DNA of 64,000 nucleotides from Scytolyngbya sp. HA4215-MV1 (lineage in GTDB: Bacteria > Cyanobacteriota > Cyanobacteriia > Leptolyngbyales > Leptolyngbyaceae), in NCBI GenBank assembly GCA_019359045.1, contig JAHHIA010000002.1, positions 614,401-678,400 on the forward strand, given 5' to 3'. Below the pieces are notes generated by a model, which saw only the letters and a list, made by a program, of their open reading frames with translations, did no database searches and was not told the DNA's origin. Position numbers and translations under genes: made by a program. Shown piece by piece: positions 26,981 through 36,732 of this stretch. Position 1 is the first letter of the stretch. Every line of letters starts with the position of its first letter.

Positions 26981-29551
26981 ATGGCTGATCGCGAACTTAT
27001 GGACTGGGTACGCCTACAAAAAGCGCTATCGGTGGAAGCAGATCGGGGATTTAATGATCTGGAGGGTAAGCAATACCGCTTCAGCGAATTTCTCCGTCTG
27101 AATCTGAGTGAACCGCCGATCGACTTGCCCGATCGGGAGCAACGGCGCTGTCAGGAAATCGCCACTCAGTTTTCTAGCTATGCCGAACTCAGCTTTGCCC
27201 AACGTCAACATCTGGTTGCAGATACGCGACGGTTTCTTTATGAGACGCGGAGGACGATCGAGGAGTTACCTGGCAAGCGGGGAGTCAGGAGTCAAGAGTC
27301 AGGAGGCAAGGCTTCTGATTCCACCAGCGAAGCAGGAATTAGAAGTGTTGAAAGGATTCAGCAGTCGGGAGTTGGGGGGAAAGCAGCAAAACCAGCAGCG
27401 ATCAATTCGCTCAAAGCTAAAGTTTCCACTGCAACTGCATCCGCGTTGCCGTCCCTCGACCAAGACCTCACCTATCTCAGCGGCATTGGACCCAAGAATG
27501 CAGAACGGTTGGCAAAGCTGGGACTCCGTACCGTGCGGGATTTGCTTTACTACTATCCGCGTGACTATATCGACTATGCTCGTCAGGTGGATATTCGATC
27601 GCTGGAGCCAGGAGAAACTGTGACGATCGTTGGCACGATCAAGCGGTTCAACTGCTTTACCAGTCCTCGGAATTCCAAACTTACCATTGTGGAACTCACC
27701 CTGTCTGATCGCAGCGGACAGATTAAGCTGAGTCGTTTTTTTGCTGGAACCCGCTTCAGCAATCGCGGTTGGCAAGAGCAGCAGAAAAAACTCTATCCCG
27801 TGGGCGCGACGATCGCTGCATCGGGCTTGGTCAAACAAAGCAAATTTGGCATTACCTTGGAAGATCCTGAACTGGAAGTCTTGAACCAGTCGGGAGATCC
27901 GCTCGACTCTTTGACGATCGGGCGGGTAGTTCCCGTCTATCCTCTAACTGAAGGAGTGGGAGCCGATCTGGTGCGTCGGGCGGTACTTGCTGCTCTGCCT
28001 GCTGCCCAGACCCTGGACGATGCCCTGCCGAAAAATGTACGCGATCAGTATGGGTTGATTGGGGTGACCGATGCGATCGCCCAGATTCACTTTCCTGCTG
28101 ACCCACCCAGCCTGGACGATGCCCGTCGCCGTTTGGTATTCGATGAATTCTTTTACTTACAACTGGGGTTGCTCAAACGCCGCAAGCTTCAACAAGCTGC
28201 CCAAACTAGCGCCATTCTTGCCCCTACCGGAGAATTGATCGATCAGTTCTATCGCCTGCTGCCCTTTGCCATGACGGGGGCACAGCAACGGGTGATTAAC
28301 GACATTCTCACTGACCTGGCAAAGCCCACTCCCATGAATCGACTGATTCAGGGTGATGTGGGATCAGGAAAAACCGTAGTGGCAGTAGTGGCATCGCTGG
28401 CGGCGATTCAGTCGGGCTATCAGGTGGCATTTATGGCACCGACGGAGGTCCTGGCAGAGCAGCACTACCGCAAGTTGGTGGGTTGGTTCAACCTGTTGCA
28501 TTTGCCTGTGGAGTTGCTGACGGGTTCAACCAAAGTCGCCAAACGGCGACAAATTCATGCCCATCTGGAAACAGGCGAATTACCATTGCTGGTGGGCACT
28601 CATGCCTTGATTCAAGATGCAGTGACGTTTCAGCGTTTGGGGTTGGTGGCGATCGATGAGCAACATCGTTTCGGCGTGCAACAACGTGCCCGTCTCCAGC
28701 AAAAAGGGATCAATCCCCATGTGCTAACCATGACTGCTACCCCCATTCCTCGGACTCTGGCATTGACCTTGCATGGCGATCTGGATGTCAGCCAGATCGA
28801 TGAACTGCCACCGGGACGCAAACCCATCCAAACTACCGTACTGGCAGGGCGCGATCGGCTTCATGCCTATGACCTGATGCGACGTGAAATTGCCCAGGGA
28901 CGGCAGGTTTACGTAGTATTGCCGCTGGTGGAAGAATCGGAAAAGCTGGATCTAAAATCGGCGATCGATGAGCATCAAGAACTTCAAACCAATGTCTTTC
29001 CAGACTTTCGAGTGGGCTTGTTGCACGGACGCATGAACTCAGCCGACAAAGATGATGCCATCACCCGCTTTCGCGACAACGAAACCCAAATTTTGGTGTC
29101 AACGACGGTGGTGGAAGTGGGGGTAGACGTGCCCAACGCCACGGTGATGCTGATCGAACACGCCGATCGCTTTGGACTGTCCCAACTGCATCAATTGCGG
29201 GGACGAGTGGGTCGCGGGGGTTCCCAATCTTTTTGCTTATTGATGAGCAGTTCCAAAAGCGAAACCGCTCGTCAACGCCTGAAAGTCTTGGAACAATCCC
29301 AAGACGGTTTCTTCATTTCCGAAATGGATATGCGGTTTCGCGGTCCGGGTCAGGTGTTGGGCACTCGTCAGTCAGGCTTGCCCGATTTTGCCCTGGCAAG
29401 TCTGGTGGAAGATCAAGCAGTGCTGGAACTGGCACGAGAAGCCGCCGAAAAGGTAATTGCTCAAGATGAAACCTTAGGTGGTTGGTCACTGATGCAACAG
29501 GAATTGGACTATCGCTATCAACGCCTCATGGGCGGCGCAATTTTGACCTAA
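26981..29551 (+). CDS. recG: ATP-dependent DNA helicase RecG
   Basis: Remodels stalled replication forks and branch-migrates Holliday junctions. The 856 residues are longer than the usual 690 because of an N-terminal extension of about 160 residues typical of cyanobacterial RecG. The wedge/OB domain starts near residue 165 (LTYLSGIGPKNAERLAKLGL). Helicase motifs include Walker A QGDVGSGKT, DEQHRFG (DEQH box), TMTATPIPRTL, VSTTVVEVGVDVPNA and QLRGRVGRG. Part of the extension (residues about 98-140) is encoded by tandem ggagtca-type repeats, suggesting that intergenic repeat DNA was captured in frame as a linker. The gene is intact. Confidence 0.96.
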   Translation: MADRELMDWVRLQKALSVEADRGFNDLEGKQYRFSEFLRLNLSEPPIDLPDREQRRCQEIATQFSSYAELSFAQRQHLVADTRRFLYETRRTIEELPGKRGVRSQESGGKASDSTSEAGIRSVERIQQSGVGGKAAKPAAINSLKAKVSTATASALPSLDQDLTYLSGIGPKNAERLAKLGLRTVRDLLYYYPRDYIDYARQVDIRSLEPGETVTIVGTIKRFNCFTSPRNSKLTIVELTLSDRSGQIKLSRFFAGTRFSNRGWQEQQKKLYPVGATIAASGLVKQSKFGITLEDPELEVLNQSGDPLDSLTIGRVVPVYPLTEGVGADLVRRAVLAALPAAQTLDDALPKNVRDQYGLIGVTDAIAQIHFPADPPSLDDARRRLVFDEFFYLQLGLLKRRKLQQAAQTSAILAPTGELIDQFYRLLPFAMTGAQQRVINDILTDLAKPTPMNRLIQGDVGSGKTVVAVVASLAAIQSGYQVAFMAPTEVLAEQHYRKLVGWFNLLHLPVELLTGSTKVAKRRQIHAHLETGELPLLVGTHALIQDAVTFQRLGLVAIDEQHRFGVQQRARLQQKGINPHVLTMTATPIPRTLALTLHGDLDVSQIDELPPGRKPIQTTVLAGRDRLHAYDLMRREIAQGRQVYVVLPLVEESEKLDLKSAIDEHQELQTNVFPDFRVGLLHGRMNSADKDDAITRFRDNETQILVSTTVVEVGVDVPNATVMLIEHADRFGLSQLHQLRGRVGRGGSQSFCLLMSSSKSETARQRLKVLEQSQDGFFISEMDMRFRGPGQVLGTRQSGLPDFALASLVEDQAVLELAREAAEKVIAQDETLGGWSLMQQELDYRYQRLMGGAILT

Positions 29552-29799
29552 GTAACGTCAGTTCGGTTTAAGCACGAACGTCACTCCCTATGTCCACCAT
29601 TCTTCCCTTGCTGTATTGTCCTAATTTTGGGTTCGATGACGTCATGAAAAATGGCACCCCCAGGCGAAGCAAACAAAACCACAAATCCCACGTACGCCTT
29701 TGGCGGGGCGAAGCCTCATATGATCGTCAATTTATCAAGAATCCGACTTTACCAAGGTAAGACTACGAATCAAGAATTTTAGGGGGGTCACAAGCGCTC

Positions 29800-30648
29800 A
29801 TGTCTCAGCGAGAAATTGTTCAGCGGAATTACGATAAGCAAGCCTCCACTTATGTAACACGTAAACACTTACAAACAGCCAACCTAAATCGACTACTGAA
29901 TATTCTATTTACACAGCCCCAAGTCCCCTTAGAGGGAACGCTATTAGATGTGGGTTGTGGTGACGGAATATTACTGGATGTCTTGATGGCACGGTTTCCT
30001 GCGTTACCGTATCGCTATCAAGGAATTGACCTTTCACCTGAGATGATTCGCATAGCACAGGAATTACACAGAACACCTGGTTGTTTCGATGTATGTGATG
30101 CAGAAAATCTACCATTTGAAGATGACTCTCAAGACTTAGTCATCTCGAACTCAGTCTTTCACTGGCTTAATGTGCCTGAACAGGGCATCACTCCAGAAGC
30201 AGCTATCAGAGAAGTTTCTCGGATTTTACGTAAAGACGGGAAATTTGCATTGAGTATCGCAGGCTTCGGTACTACTATGCGCTTCCTCAAAGCTTACCGG
30301 AATGTAATGGATCGTCTTATAGCAAATGGTAAGTTAATGGATAATACTTTTTATCGAAGTGATCCGATTGGTAGTATGAATTTACACACTGCCGTTAATA
30401 TGCTGCTATCCTCGGATTTCAGAATAGACTTCGCTCACCTTGAATATGAGCCTGTAATATATGAATCGCCATTAAAGTTCGCTGAGGTGGTAGAAGCTTA
30501 CGGATATGATGTTTTTTTGAATTTAGTCCTGGAGAGTGAAAAACCAGATGTATGGTGCTCAATTGTAAAAGAATTCGAGCATTCTCTTCAAGCTGGCACT
30601 TATGTGCATGATCAATATATGATTTACGTCGTTGCTACTCGAAAATAA
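29800..30648 (+). CDS. Class I SAM-dependent methyltransferase
   Basis: A 282-residue methyltransferase. Motif I is LLDVGCGDGILLDVL, motif II is YQGIDLSPEMIRIAQ, and the motif around CDAENLPFEDDSQDLVISNSVFHWLN matches the BioC/Tam group. The substrate is unknown; biotin-pathway and small-acid methylation are both compatible, and no pathway neighbours help. The first 60 residues (YDKQASTYVTRKHLQTANLNRL) are the usual cap. Base composition is more AT-rich than in recG, and codons such as tta and ata are frequent, which hints at transfer. It stands alone between recG (+) and the hybrid kinase (-). Confidence 0.85.
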   Translation: MSQREIVQRNYDKQASTYVTRKHLQTANLNRLLNILFTQPQVPLEGTLLDVGCGDGILLDVLMARFPALPYRYQGIDLSPEMIRIAQELHRTPGCFDVCDAENLPFEDDSQDLVISNSVFHWLNVPEQGITPEAAIREVSRILRKDGKFALSIAGFGTTMRFLKAYRNVMDRLIANGKLMDNTFYRSDPIGSMNLHTAVNMLLSSDFRIDFAHLEYEPVIYESPLKFAEVVEAYGYDVFLNLVLESEKPDVWCSIVKEFEHSLQAGTYVHDQYMIYVVATRK

Positions 30649-30724
30649 AACTTAGGAGAGCAAGTTCTACCTGATAATCATTGAATAGTCAACATAGTGA
30701 GTTGGTTTTTCTCGTTCTAGTGCA

Positions 30725-33700
30725 TTACTTAAAATCTAAATCTGTTACTCCGTCCCATCCTTCCAGTACACCAGATTGCTTATATTTTTGGCAGCGTCTC
30801 ACATAAAGTATTGCTGCCTTATCTTCAGGATTTATAGCCAAAACCTCCTCAAATGCAGATTGCGCTCCTACCAAATCTTGTTTGTGATAAGCCATAACTG
30901 CAGGTTCAAAAGTGTGTTTGGTTTGAGTCTTTAGTTGATTAATTAGATCTTGTGTTTCACCGCATAACTCATAAATTGATACCACATCACTCTTACCTTT
31001 CACTCGTACTCGATCAAGAAATCTAAAGTTATAGTTTTGGGGTTCCTTGAGTTGAGTCAAAGTATGTTCACTAATCAAGATTCCCGCACCATATAGCTTT
31101 GTTAACCCTTCCAAACGTGAGGCTAAGTTTACTGCATCGGCAATTACCGTAGTTTCCATTCGCTCTGGTTCGCCGATCGTTCCCAGCGTTAAATTGCCTG
31201 TATGCAAGCCAATTCCAATTTCGATCGGAATAAATCCTTTTTGTTGCCGCTCTTGATTATAAAGTGCAACCTTTCCCTGCATAGAAATTGCTGCCTGAAC
31301 CGCTGCATCTACTGATTTGGGAAACAGTGCCATGATTGCATCACCGATATACTTATCAATAAAGCCATTGTGCTCTCTAATCACCGGACTGACTCGACTT
31401 AAATAGGAATTAATAAAATCAAACGTCTCTTGGGGGGTCATTTGTTCAGCAAGGGTTGCAAACGATCTAATATCTGCAAACATTACTGTCATTTCTTGTT
31501 GAACTTGGTTACCGATTTGCACATCAATAATACTTTCTTTATCTAAAAAGTTGAGAAAATCGCGGGGAACAAATCGCCCATATGCTAAAGTCAGTTTGGC
31601 TAAATTCAGATGCGTCTTCATCCGAGCCAACATTTCTTGTTTTTGAATCGGCTTAGCTAGATAGTCATTCGCACCTGATGTAAACCCTTCAACAATATTT
31701 TCGACCTGGCTTTTTGCAGTTAACATTACAATAGGGAGTTCATGAGCAAAAAAACGTTCGCGAATTTTCTGGCAAACTTCATAACCTGTCATCCGAGGCA
31801 TCATTACATCTAGTAAAACCAAGTCAGGGATTAGCCCATTTTCTATCACTGTCAAAGCTTCTTGACCATTACTTGCTTCGGTAATTGCATAATTGTAAAA
31901 AGAAAGGTTGTTGATTAGTACTTGCCGATTAATGGGTTCGTCATCAACAATGAGAATCTTAAATTGTTGCTCGCCAGCGGCAGAGTCACTCACTTGTAGA
32001 AGCGAGGCTAAAGGCATGATTGTAGGACTCACACTGTCATGAAGCACCGAAATCGGCTTCATACTTTTATTTTGTTCTAAGACAATAGGTAAGGTAAAGG
32101 TAAATTGTGAGCCAACGCCAATTTGGGATTGCACGCTAATCTCACCCCCGTGCAATTCTACAAGTTGTTTGGTAATCGCTAGTCCCAAACCAGTGCCACC
32201 ATGTTCCCTGGCAGTTGAACCTTCCGCTTGTTCAAAGGATTGAAAGATGCGATCTAGTTTGTCCTCAGCAATCCCAATACCTGTATCGGAAACAGTGACA
32301 GCTATAAGTTTTCTCGCTTCTGAATTTATGACTTGTGCAGACACTTCTACAGTACCCGATGGAGTGAACTTAATGGCATTGCCAACCAGGTTGTAGAGGA
32401 TTTGTTGTAAGCGATTTTCATCTGCTGCGGCATTAGGTAGGTCTGGAGAAATAGCATTGATAAGCTGTAGATTTTTCTGATTTGCTAGAGGCTGGCTAAG
32501 GGTGAGAATGACTTGAGTAATACTTCTTAAATCTACTGATGACAATTGCAGTTCAAGGTTCCGATGCCTGAGTTTAGAGAAGTCGAGAATATCATTAATT
32601 AAGTTGGAAAGGCGATGACCACTGGAAACAATCAATTGAAGATTCGTTTGAGTGAGTACTGAAAGCTCTCCAGTTGCCCCATCAATCAGGGATTCAGCAA
32701 TCCCAATAATGCCATTGAGTGGTGTGCGGAGTTCATGGGAGGTATTTGCCAAAAATTCGTCTTTGAGTTGATCAAGACGTTGCAGTTCTTCATTTTGATT
32801 AGCTAAGGTTTCTTTCTGGGCTTCAAGGGTTGTAAAAAAGTCCTTGAGTTGTGTAGCCATGCTGTTGAAGGACTGCTCTAGGGTCTCAATTTCTTCAATC
32901 TCAATCACATCAATCGTTTCTACCTGTTTGTCCAGTTGTCCTGCGGCTAGCTCTTTAGAGGCTTGAGTCAGTCTAAGCACAGGTTGGGTGATCAATCGCG
33001 CTGTAAAGATGCCAATCATAATTGCTAGTCCTAGTGCCCCTAGACTCAGCCATAAGGCATTTTGCCGACCTGCATTAATCTGCGCCATAAAGTCCGATTC
33101 AGGTACTGTCAACACAATCAGCCAATCCAGGTTACGATTTTGGAAAGGTGCGACCTGAATGTATTGCCGTTCACCATTCAGGCTAAAGTTAAGTTGTTGA
33201 ACGGATTGAACCTGGTTCAAATCGGTAAAGCGACTGTCCAAATAGTTGGCAGTTTCTTGAATCGCAAGATTTTCACTATCTCGGGCAAACAGTCGCTTGG
33301 TATTTTCTCCGCTACCCTGAATCATGGGTTCTTGGGTCGAAGTTGCGACCAACTTCCCGGAACGTTCGATAATAAAAGCAGTTCCATTTTTCCCTATTTT
33401 TAGAGATTGTAAAAATTTGCTTAGTTCCTGTGGTAAAAAGAAGTCAACTCCACAGGAACCGATGAATGAGTTATCAACTTTACTGTAGATCGGAATGCTA
33501 GCAGTAACGGTTGGGAGAAGAATGGAAAAATCCAAATAGATTTCGCTCCAGACAGCCTTTTCTGCTGTTTTTGCTGCTTTATACCAAGGACGCAGGCGAG
33601 GATCGTAAGGTTTAGTAAATATGATGCCAGTCTTTCCTGTATGATTGCCCTGACTATCAAGCTCAATACTTTTTCTAACAAATTGGGTGGATGGATTAAC

Positions 33701-34111
33701 AAGCTGGAACCTTAACCTAAGTTGATTCTGTTCCATGTAGCGTGCAACACCCATAAATGCCCCGCTCTCATTACCGCAGTAGATGTAGCTTATGTCAGGA
33801 TAAATCTGCATCTGCTGCCAGAATTGATATTCTCCGGCGCCATTGAGGATATCAATATCTCCCTGGGCGACGGCACTGGCATTTAAGCGATTAATGGTAT
33901 GAGGGATTTCGGCATAAGACGCTAGTTTTTCGTTAATGCGGTTTGTCAACTCATCGCGTAGTTGGCTTGCAACTTCATTCACAGCTTGTTGTCCGCTACG
34001 GAAAGAGAAATAACCTACCAAGCTCGAAGCAGCGACTATTTGCAGAACGAAGGGCATAAGAAGCGTATTACGGAGGCGGAACTTTTTTCGGATAGTTTTC
34101 TTCGGTTCCAT
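30725..34111 (-). CDS. Membrane hybrid histidine kinase fused to receiver and class III nucleotidyl cyclase
   Basis: A 1128-residue signalling protein (CyaC-like). Order: membrane helix (about 13-40), double-Cache sensor outside the membrane (about 45-345), second helix ALGLAIMIGIFTARLI, HAMP, coiled coil, HisKA with SHELRTP, HATPase_c (NLVGNAIKFT, DTGIGI, GTGLGL), receiver ILIVDDEPINR with phosphoacceptor in LLDVMMPRM, then a type III cyclase (VMFADIRSF and DKYIGDAIMALF carry both metal Asp; NLASR carries transition-state residues) and a short TPR-like tail. All catalytic residues are present. A bound extracellular ligand, probably a small organic acid or amino acid, should drive phosphotransfer to the receiver and set cAMP or cGMP output. 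The start at 34111 (MEPKKTIRKK) is preferred; an upstream frame extends to 34168. Confidence 0.9.
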   Translation of the reverse strand: MEPKKTIRKKFRLRNTLLMPFVLQIVAASSLVGYFSFRSGQQAVNEVASQLRDELTNRINEKLASYAEIPHTINRLNASAVAQGDIDILNGAGEYQFWQQMQIYPDISYIYCGNESGAFMGVARYMEQNQLRLRFQLVNPSTQFVRKSIELDSQGNHTGKTGIIFTKPYDPRLRPWYKAAKTAEKAVWSEIYLDFSILLPTVTASIPIYSKVDNSFIGSCGVDFFLPQELSKFLQSLKIGKNGTAFIIERSGKLVATSTQEPMIQGSGENTKRLFARDSENLAIQETANYLDSRFTDLNQVQSVQQLNFSLNGERQYIQVAPFQNRNLDWLIVLTVPESDFMAQINAGRQNALWLSLGALGLAIMIGIFTARLITQPVLRLTQASKELAAGQLDKQVETIDVIEIEEIETLEQSFNSMATQLKDFFTTLEAQKETLANQNEELQRLDQLKDEFLANTSHELRTPLNGIIGIAESLIDGATGELSVLTQTNLQLIVSSGHRLSNLINDILDFSKLRHRNLELQLSSVDLRSITQVILTLSQPLANQKNLQLINAISPDLPNAAADENRLQQILYNLVGNAIKFTPSGTVEVSAQVINSEARKLIAVTVSDTGIGIAEDKLDRIFQSFEQAEGSTAREHGGTGLGLAITKQLVELHGGEISVQSQIGVGSQFTFTLPIVLEQNKSMKPISVLHDSVSPTIMPLASLLQVSDSAAGEQQFKILIVDDEPINRQVLINNLSFYNYAITEASNGQEALTVIENGLIPDLVLLDVMMPRMTGYEVCQKIRERFFAHELPIVMLTAKSQVENIVEGFTSGANDYLAKPIQKQEMLARMKTHLNLAKLTLAYGRFVPRDFLNFLDKESIIDVQIGNQVQQEMTVMFADIRSFATLAEQMTPQETFDFINSYLSRVSPVIREHNGFIDKYIGDAIMALFPKSVDAAVQAAISMQGKVALYNQERQQKGFIPIEIGIGLHTGNLTLGTIGEPERMETTVIADAVNLASRLEGLTKLYGAGILISEHTLTQLKEPQNYNFRFLDRVRVKGKSDVVSIYELCGETQDLINQLKTQTKHTFEPAVMAYHKQDLVGAQSAFEEVLAINPEDKAAILYVRRCQKYKQSGVLEGWDGVTDLDFK

Positions 34112-34369
34112 AACTGGGTAAGATGTCGAATTACTTGAATTGATTCTTCCTTGGTGGAACTGACACAATCAATTACTCGCTTTCTTTACAAGTCAGTTCT
34201 GATATCGCACACCCAATTGCCCATCTCGTCACCCCAGAAAAAAGTTGCGCCTATGCACCTATCTTGACATGCAGTAGTCTAACGTCTCAAAACAGCGGCA
34301 GCAAAGAACTTGAATCGTATGTCCGCTGCCTTTGAATAGTTGGGATGCTGGCTGTAAGTGAAGCTTGTG

Positions 34370-34654
34370 CTAACACTGAGTTATTTCGCCTAATGCCTCT
34401 TGAATAACTTTATCACTTACACCATGACGCTTTAAGCTATCAATCAGTGCAGACACTGTATCCCCTTCTAGCCGTTCCAAGTCAGCTCGCAACCCTTGTC
34501 CAATGTAAGCACGCACGAGAGGTTGATAACCAGAAAAACCAAGCAACGGCGCAACCCGCTTTAAATCTTCAATCACATCTTCGGGCATACGAATCGTGAT
34601 CGTAGTCATGGGTCGATTTCTATCTAATCGTTTTTTTAATGCTTCAATTTTCAT
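34370..34654 (-). CDS. brnA: BrnA-like antitoxin
   Basis: A 94-residue protein of the BrnA/CopG type. A ribbon-like MTTITIRMPEDVIEDLKRVAPLLG and a following helix GYQPLVRAYIGQGLR are characteristic. The ATG at 34654 overlaps the end of the upstream toxin remnant, the arrangement of brnT-brnA operons. It should bind DNA at its own promoter and neutralise BrnT. Here it seems to have outlived its toxin, which carries a frameshift. The symbol rests on family resemblance and context. Confidence 0.75.
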   Translation of the reverse strand: MKIEALKKRLDRNRPMTTITIRMPEDVIEDLKRVAPLLGFSGYQPLVRAYIGQGLRADLERLEGDTVSALIDSLKRHGVSDKVIQEALGEITQC

Positions 34655-34939
34655 AGTATTCACGTTCCTTGCGGGTTGCTTTACGAGCCGAAATGATCCG
34701 AAAGATGTTGTTTTCACGCTCAATGTAGACAACATACAAAAGATTACATCGCCTATCTAGACCAATAACAGCCTCGCGCGCCTCTTCATTGCGACTGGCA
34801 TAACCACCAGCAGCAGCGGATCGAAGAAAGCTTCTGCGGCTTGCTGAAAGGTAACACCGTCATGATTTATCGGGTTGATCCTAGCTTTTTCCTTATTCCA
34901 GACAAAGGTAACGCCGTTCAGTATGAAATACACATCCAT
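34644..34939 (-). pseudogene. brnT: Frameshifted BrnT-like toxin
   Basis: A BrnT family ribonuclease toxin split by a one-base shift. The first frame reads from the ATG at 34939 (MDVYFILNGVTFVWNKEKA...FFDPLLLVV) and then leaves the family. The neighbouring frame continues it (SRNEEAREAVIGLDRRC, then YVVYIERENNIFRIISARKA) up to a stop at 34644 that overlaps brnA. Adding one base at 34801/34802 (a C on the plus strand) restores the expected VVDASRNEEA. The total of 296 bases is one short of a 98-residue gene. The RIISARKATRKER signature of BrnT is in the detached part, so the toxin is probably inactive unless the shift is a sequencing error or is recoded. Confidence 0.82.
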
Positions 34940-35149
34940 GCCATAGTGTAGGCAAGGCGTATTTACACTGTCAATACATATTTGCTGTCGTTGCGTTGAT
35001 GCGATCGCTGTAAACACCCAGTCGAGCAATTTCAGTACCGTCCTACTAATAAGCATTGCAGAATCGACATCCGAGAAATTCATCTGTCTCGTTCGCCCTT
35101 CAAATCGGTATGAGATAGTGAGATAGAAAAATATTGGGACAGGGATCGA

Positions 35150-36715
35150 ATGACTGTAACCGGGGAAGGAGCAACGCTAAAGCGATGGATTTTAGCTGGG
35201 TTGACAATACTGGCGATCGTGTTCACCACTCTACAACTCTTGAGTAGCTGGAACCAACCGCAGTTTCAAAGCCGCCTGGAACTTTACCAAACTAATTTGC
35301 TCCTGCGTGCTAGCGAATGGCAGGGCCCGCCTGGGGAAGAAGCCAACTTATCAACCACTCGGCGAGCGATCGTGGGGGCAGATCCTATCCAAGCTGCCAC
35401 CAAGCAATATCAAGAAGCGCGACAATCCAACCAGGAAAGCCTGGACAAAATTCGCACCCGTTTAGCGTCGTCCAATCCTGACGAAGAAAATGCTCAATTG
35501 CAAGCTTCTGTCCAAAAATTAGCGCGCCTCACTGCCGAATTAGATTTGAACTTAGGCGTTTTGCAAGCTCATCAAGGGCAAACCCAAGCTGCCCTAGAAA
35601 CCTGGAAACAGTTGCAGCAATCTGACCAGGCAAACCCTCTCTCCTCGCTGCCCCAAACTGCCCAAGTTCTGTCGGGGTTATGGCGTAACCCCCCCCAACT
35701 CTTGCCCGACGCCGAAACTAGTTTGCAAACTGACCTCTCAGGCTGGTTTCGCGATCAGGCACTAGAACGGCTGTTTCAACTGCAACAGCGCCAGGATGTC
35801 TTACAAGCGTTGCACGCCACAGAACAGCAGGCAGCAGAACAAGCTTTTATCAAATTGGGTCTGGTTTCGCTGTTACCAGGATTGGGACTGTTGATCGGGG
35901 GCGGCTTATTGATTTTTTGGCTGGGAGGATGGTTGCTCTGGCTGATTCGGGGTAGACAACCATTGCCCGTGGAAAAGCAACTGACCGTCTGGCAAGTCCC
36001 CTGGGACTGGGAAGTGATGGTACAGGGATTAGTGATTGGCTTTTTCTTTGTTGGACAATTTCTAATTGGTCAGTTCCTGTTGCCATTGGGTTTGGGGCTG
36101 TTGAAGATTACCCCCACCAGTTTGGATAACCGAGGGCAGGCAGGCCTAATTCTTCTGAGCTATTTAATGCTGGCAGTGGGGGGTGGTTTGGTTATCTATC
36201 TTTCCCTAAAGCCCTTTTTCCCGCTGCCGGAAGGATGGTTTCGGTTCCGATTGGACCGGGAAGGGCTGTTTTGGGGCGTTGCGGGTTATTGTGTGGCGTG
36301 GCCCGTGGTATTGGGAGTTTCACAGGTCAATCAGCTGATTTGGCAGGGACAGGGGGGCAGCAACCCGATTTTGCCGATCGCCCTGGAAGGCAAAGACCCC
36401 ACCGCGATCGCCATCTTTTTCATCACCGCATCACTTGCCGCGCCGATTTTTGAAGAAATCCTGTTTCGGGGATTTTTGTTGCCTTCACTGACGCGCTATT
36501 TGCCTGTATGGGGCGCGATCGCTGCCAGCGGGCTATTGTTTGCCGTTGCCCACTTGAGCCTGTCAGAAATCCTGCCGCTGACAGCCTTGGGCATGGTGCT
36601 GGGTTATGTGTATGTACGATCGCGCAATCTCCTGGCTTGTATGTTGCTGCACAGCCTGTGGAATGGGGGGACACTGCTGAGCCTGTTTATTTTGGGGGGG
36701 AGTTCCGGAGTGTGA
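35150..36715 (+). CDS. CPBP family intramembrane metalloprotease
   Basis: A 521-residue membrane protein with a C-terminal CPBP (Abi/CAAX-protease-like) domain. Catalytic-type motifs are EEILFRGF (the paired Glu and Arg), a downstream His in VAHLSLSEI and HSLWN near the end. Residues 1-30 hold a membrane anchor; residues 55-230 are a hydrophilic, helical region with TPR-like character (YQEARQSNQESLDKIRTRL). Seven or eight hydrophobic segments follow from residue 235. Eukaryotic relatives process prenylated proteins; bacterial ones act in bacteriocin immunity or membrane-protein cleavage. The large N-terminal extension is seen in cyanobacterial members. It converges on the giant kinase gene. 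Confidence 0.85.
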   Translation: MTVTGEGATLKRWILAGLTILAIVFTTLQLLSSWNQPQFQSRLELYQTNLLLRASEWQGPPGEEANLSTTRRAIVGADPIQAATKQYQEARQSNQESLDKIRTRLASSNPDEENAQLQASVQKLARLTAELDLNLGVLQAHQGQTQAALETWKQLQQSDQANPLSSLPQTAQVLSGLWRNPPQLLPDAETSLQTDLSGWFRDQALERLFQLQQRQDVLQALHATEQQAAEQAFIKLGLVSLLPGLGLLIGGGLLIFWLGGWLLWLIRGRQPLPVEKQLTVWQVPWDWEVMVQGLVIGFFFVGQFLIGQFLLPLGLGLLKITPTSLDNRGQAGLILLSYLMLAVGGGLVIYLSLKPFFPLPEGWFRFRLDREGLFWGVAGYCVAWPVVLGVSQVNQLIWQGQGGSNPILPIALEGKDPTAIAIFFITASLAAPIFEEILFRGFLLPSLTRYLPVWGAIAASGLLFAVAHLSLSEILPLTALGMVLGYVYVRSRNLLACMLLHSLWNGGTLLSLFILGGSSGV

Positions 36716-36732
36716 CACAAAAATCGGGCTTT

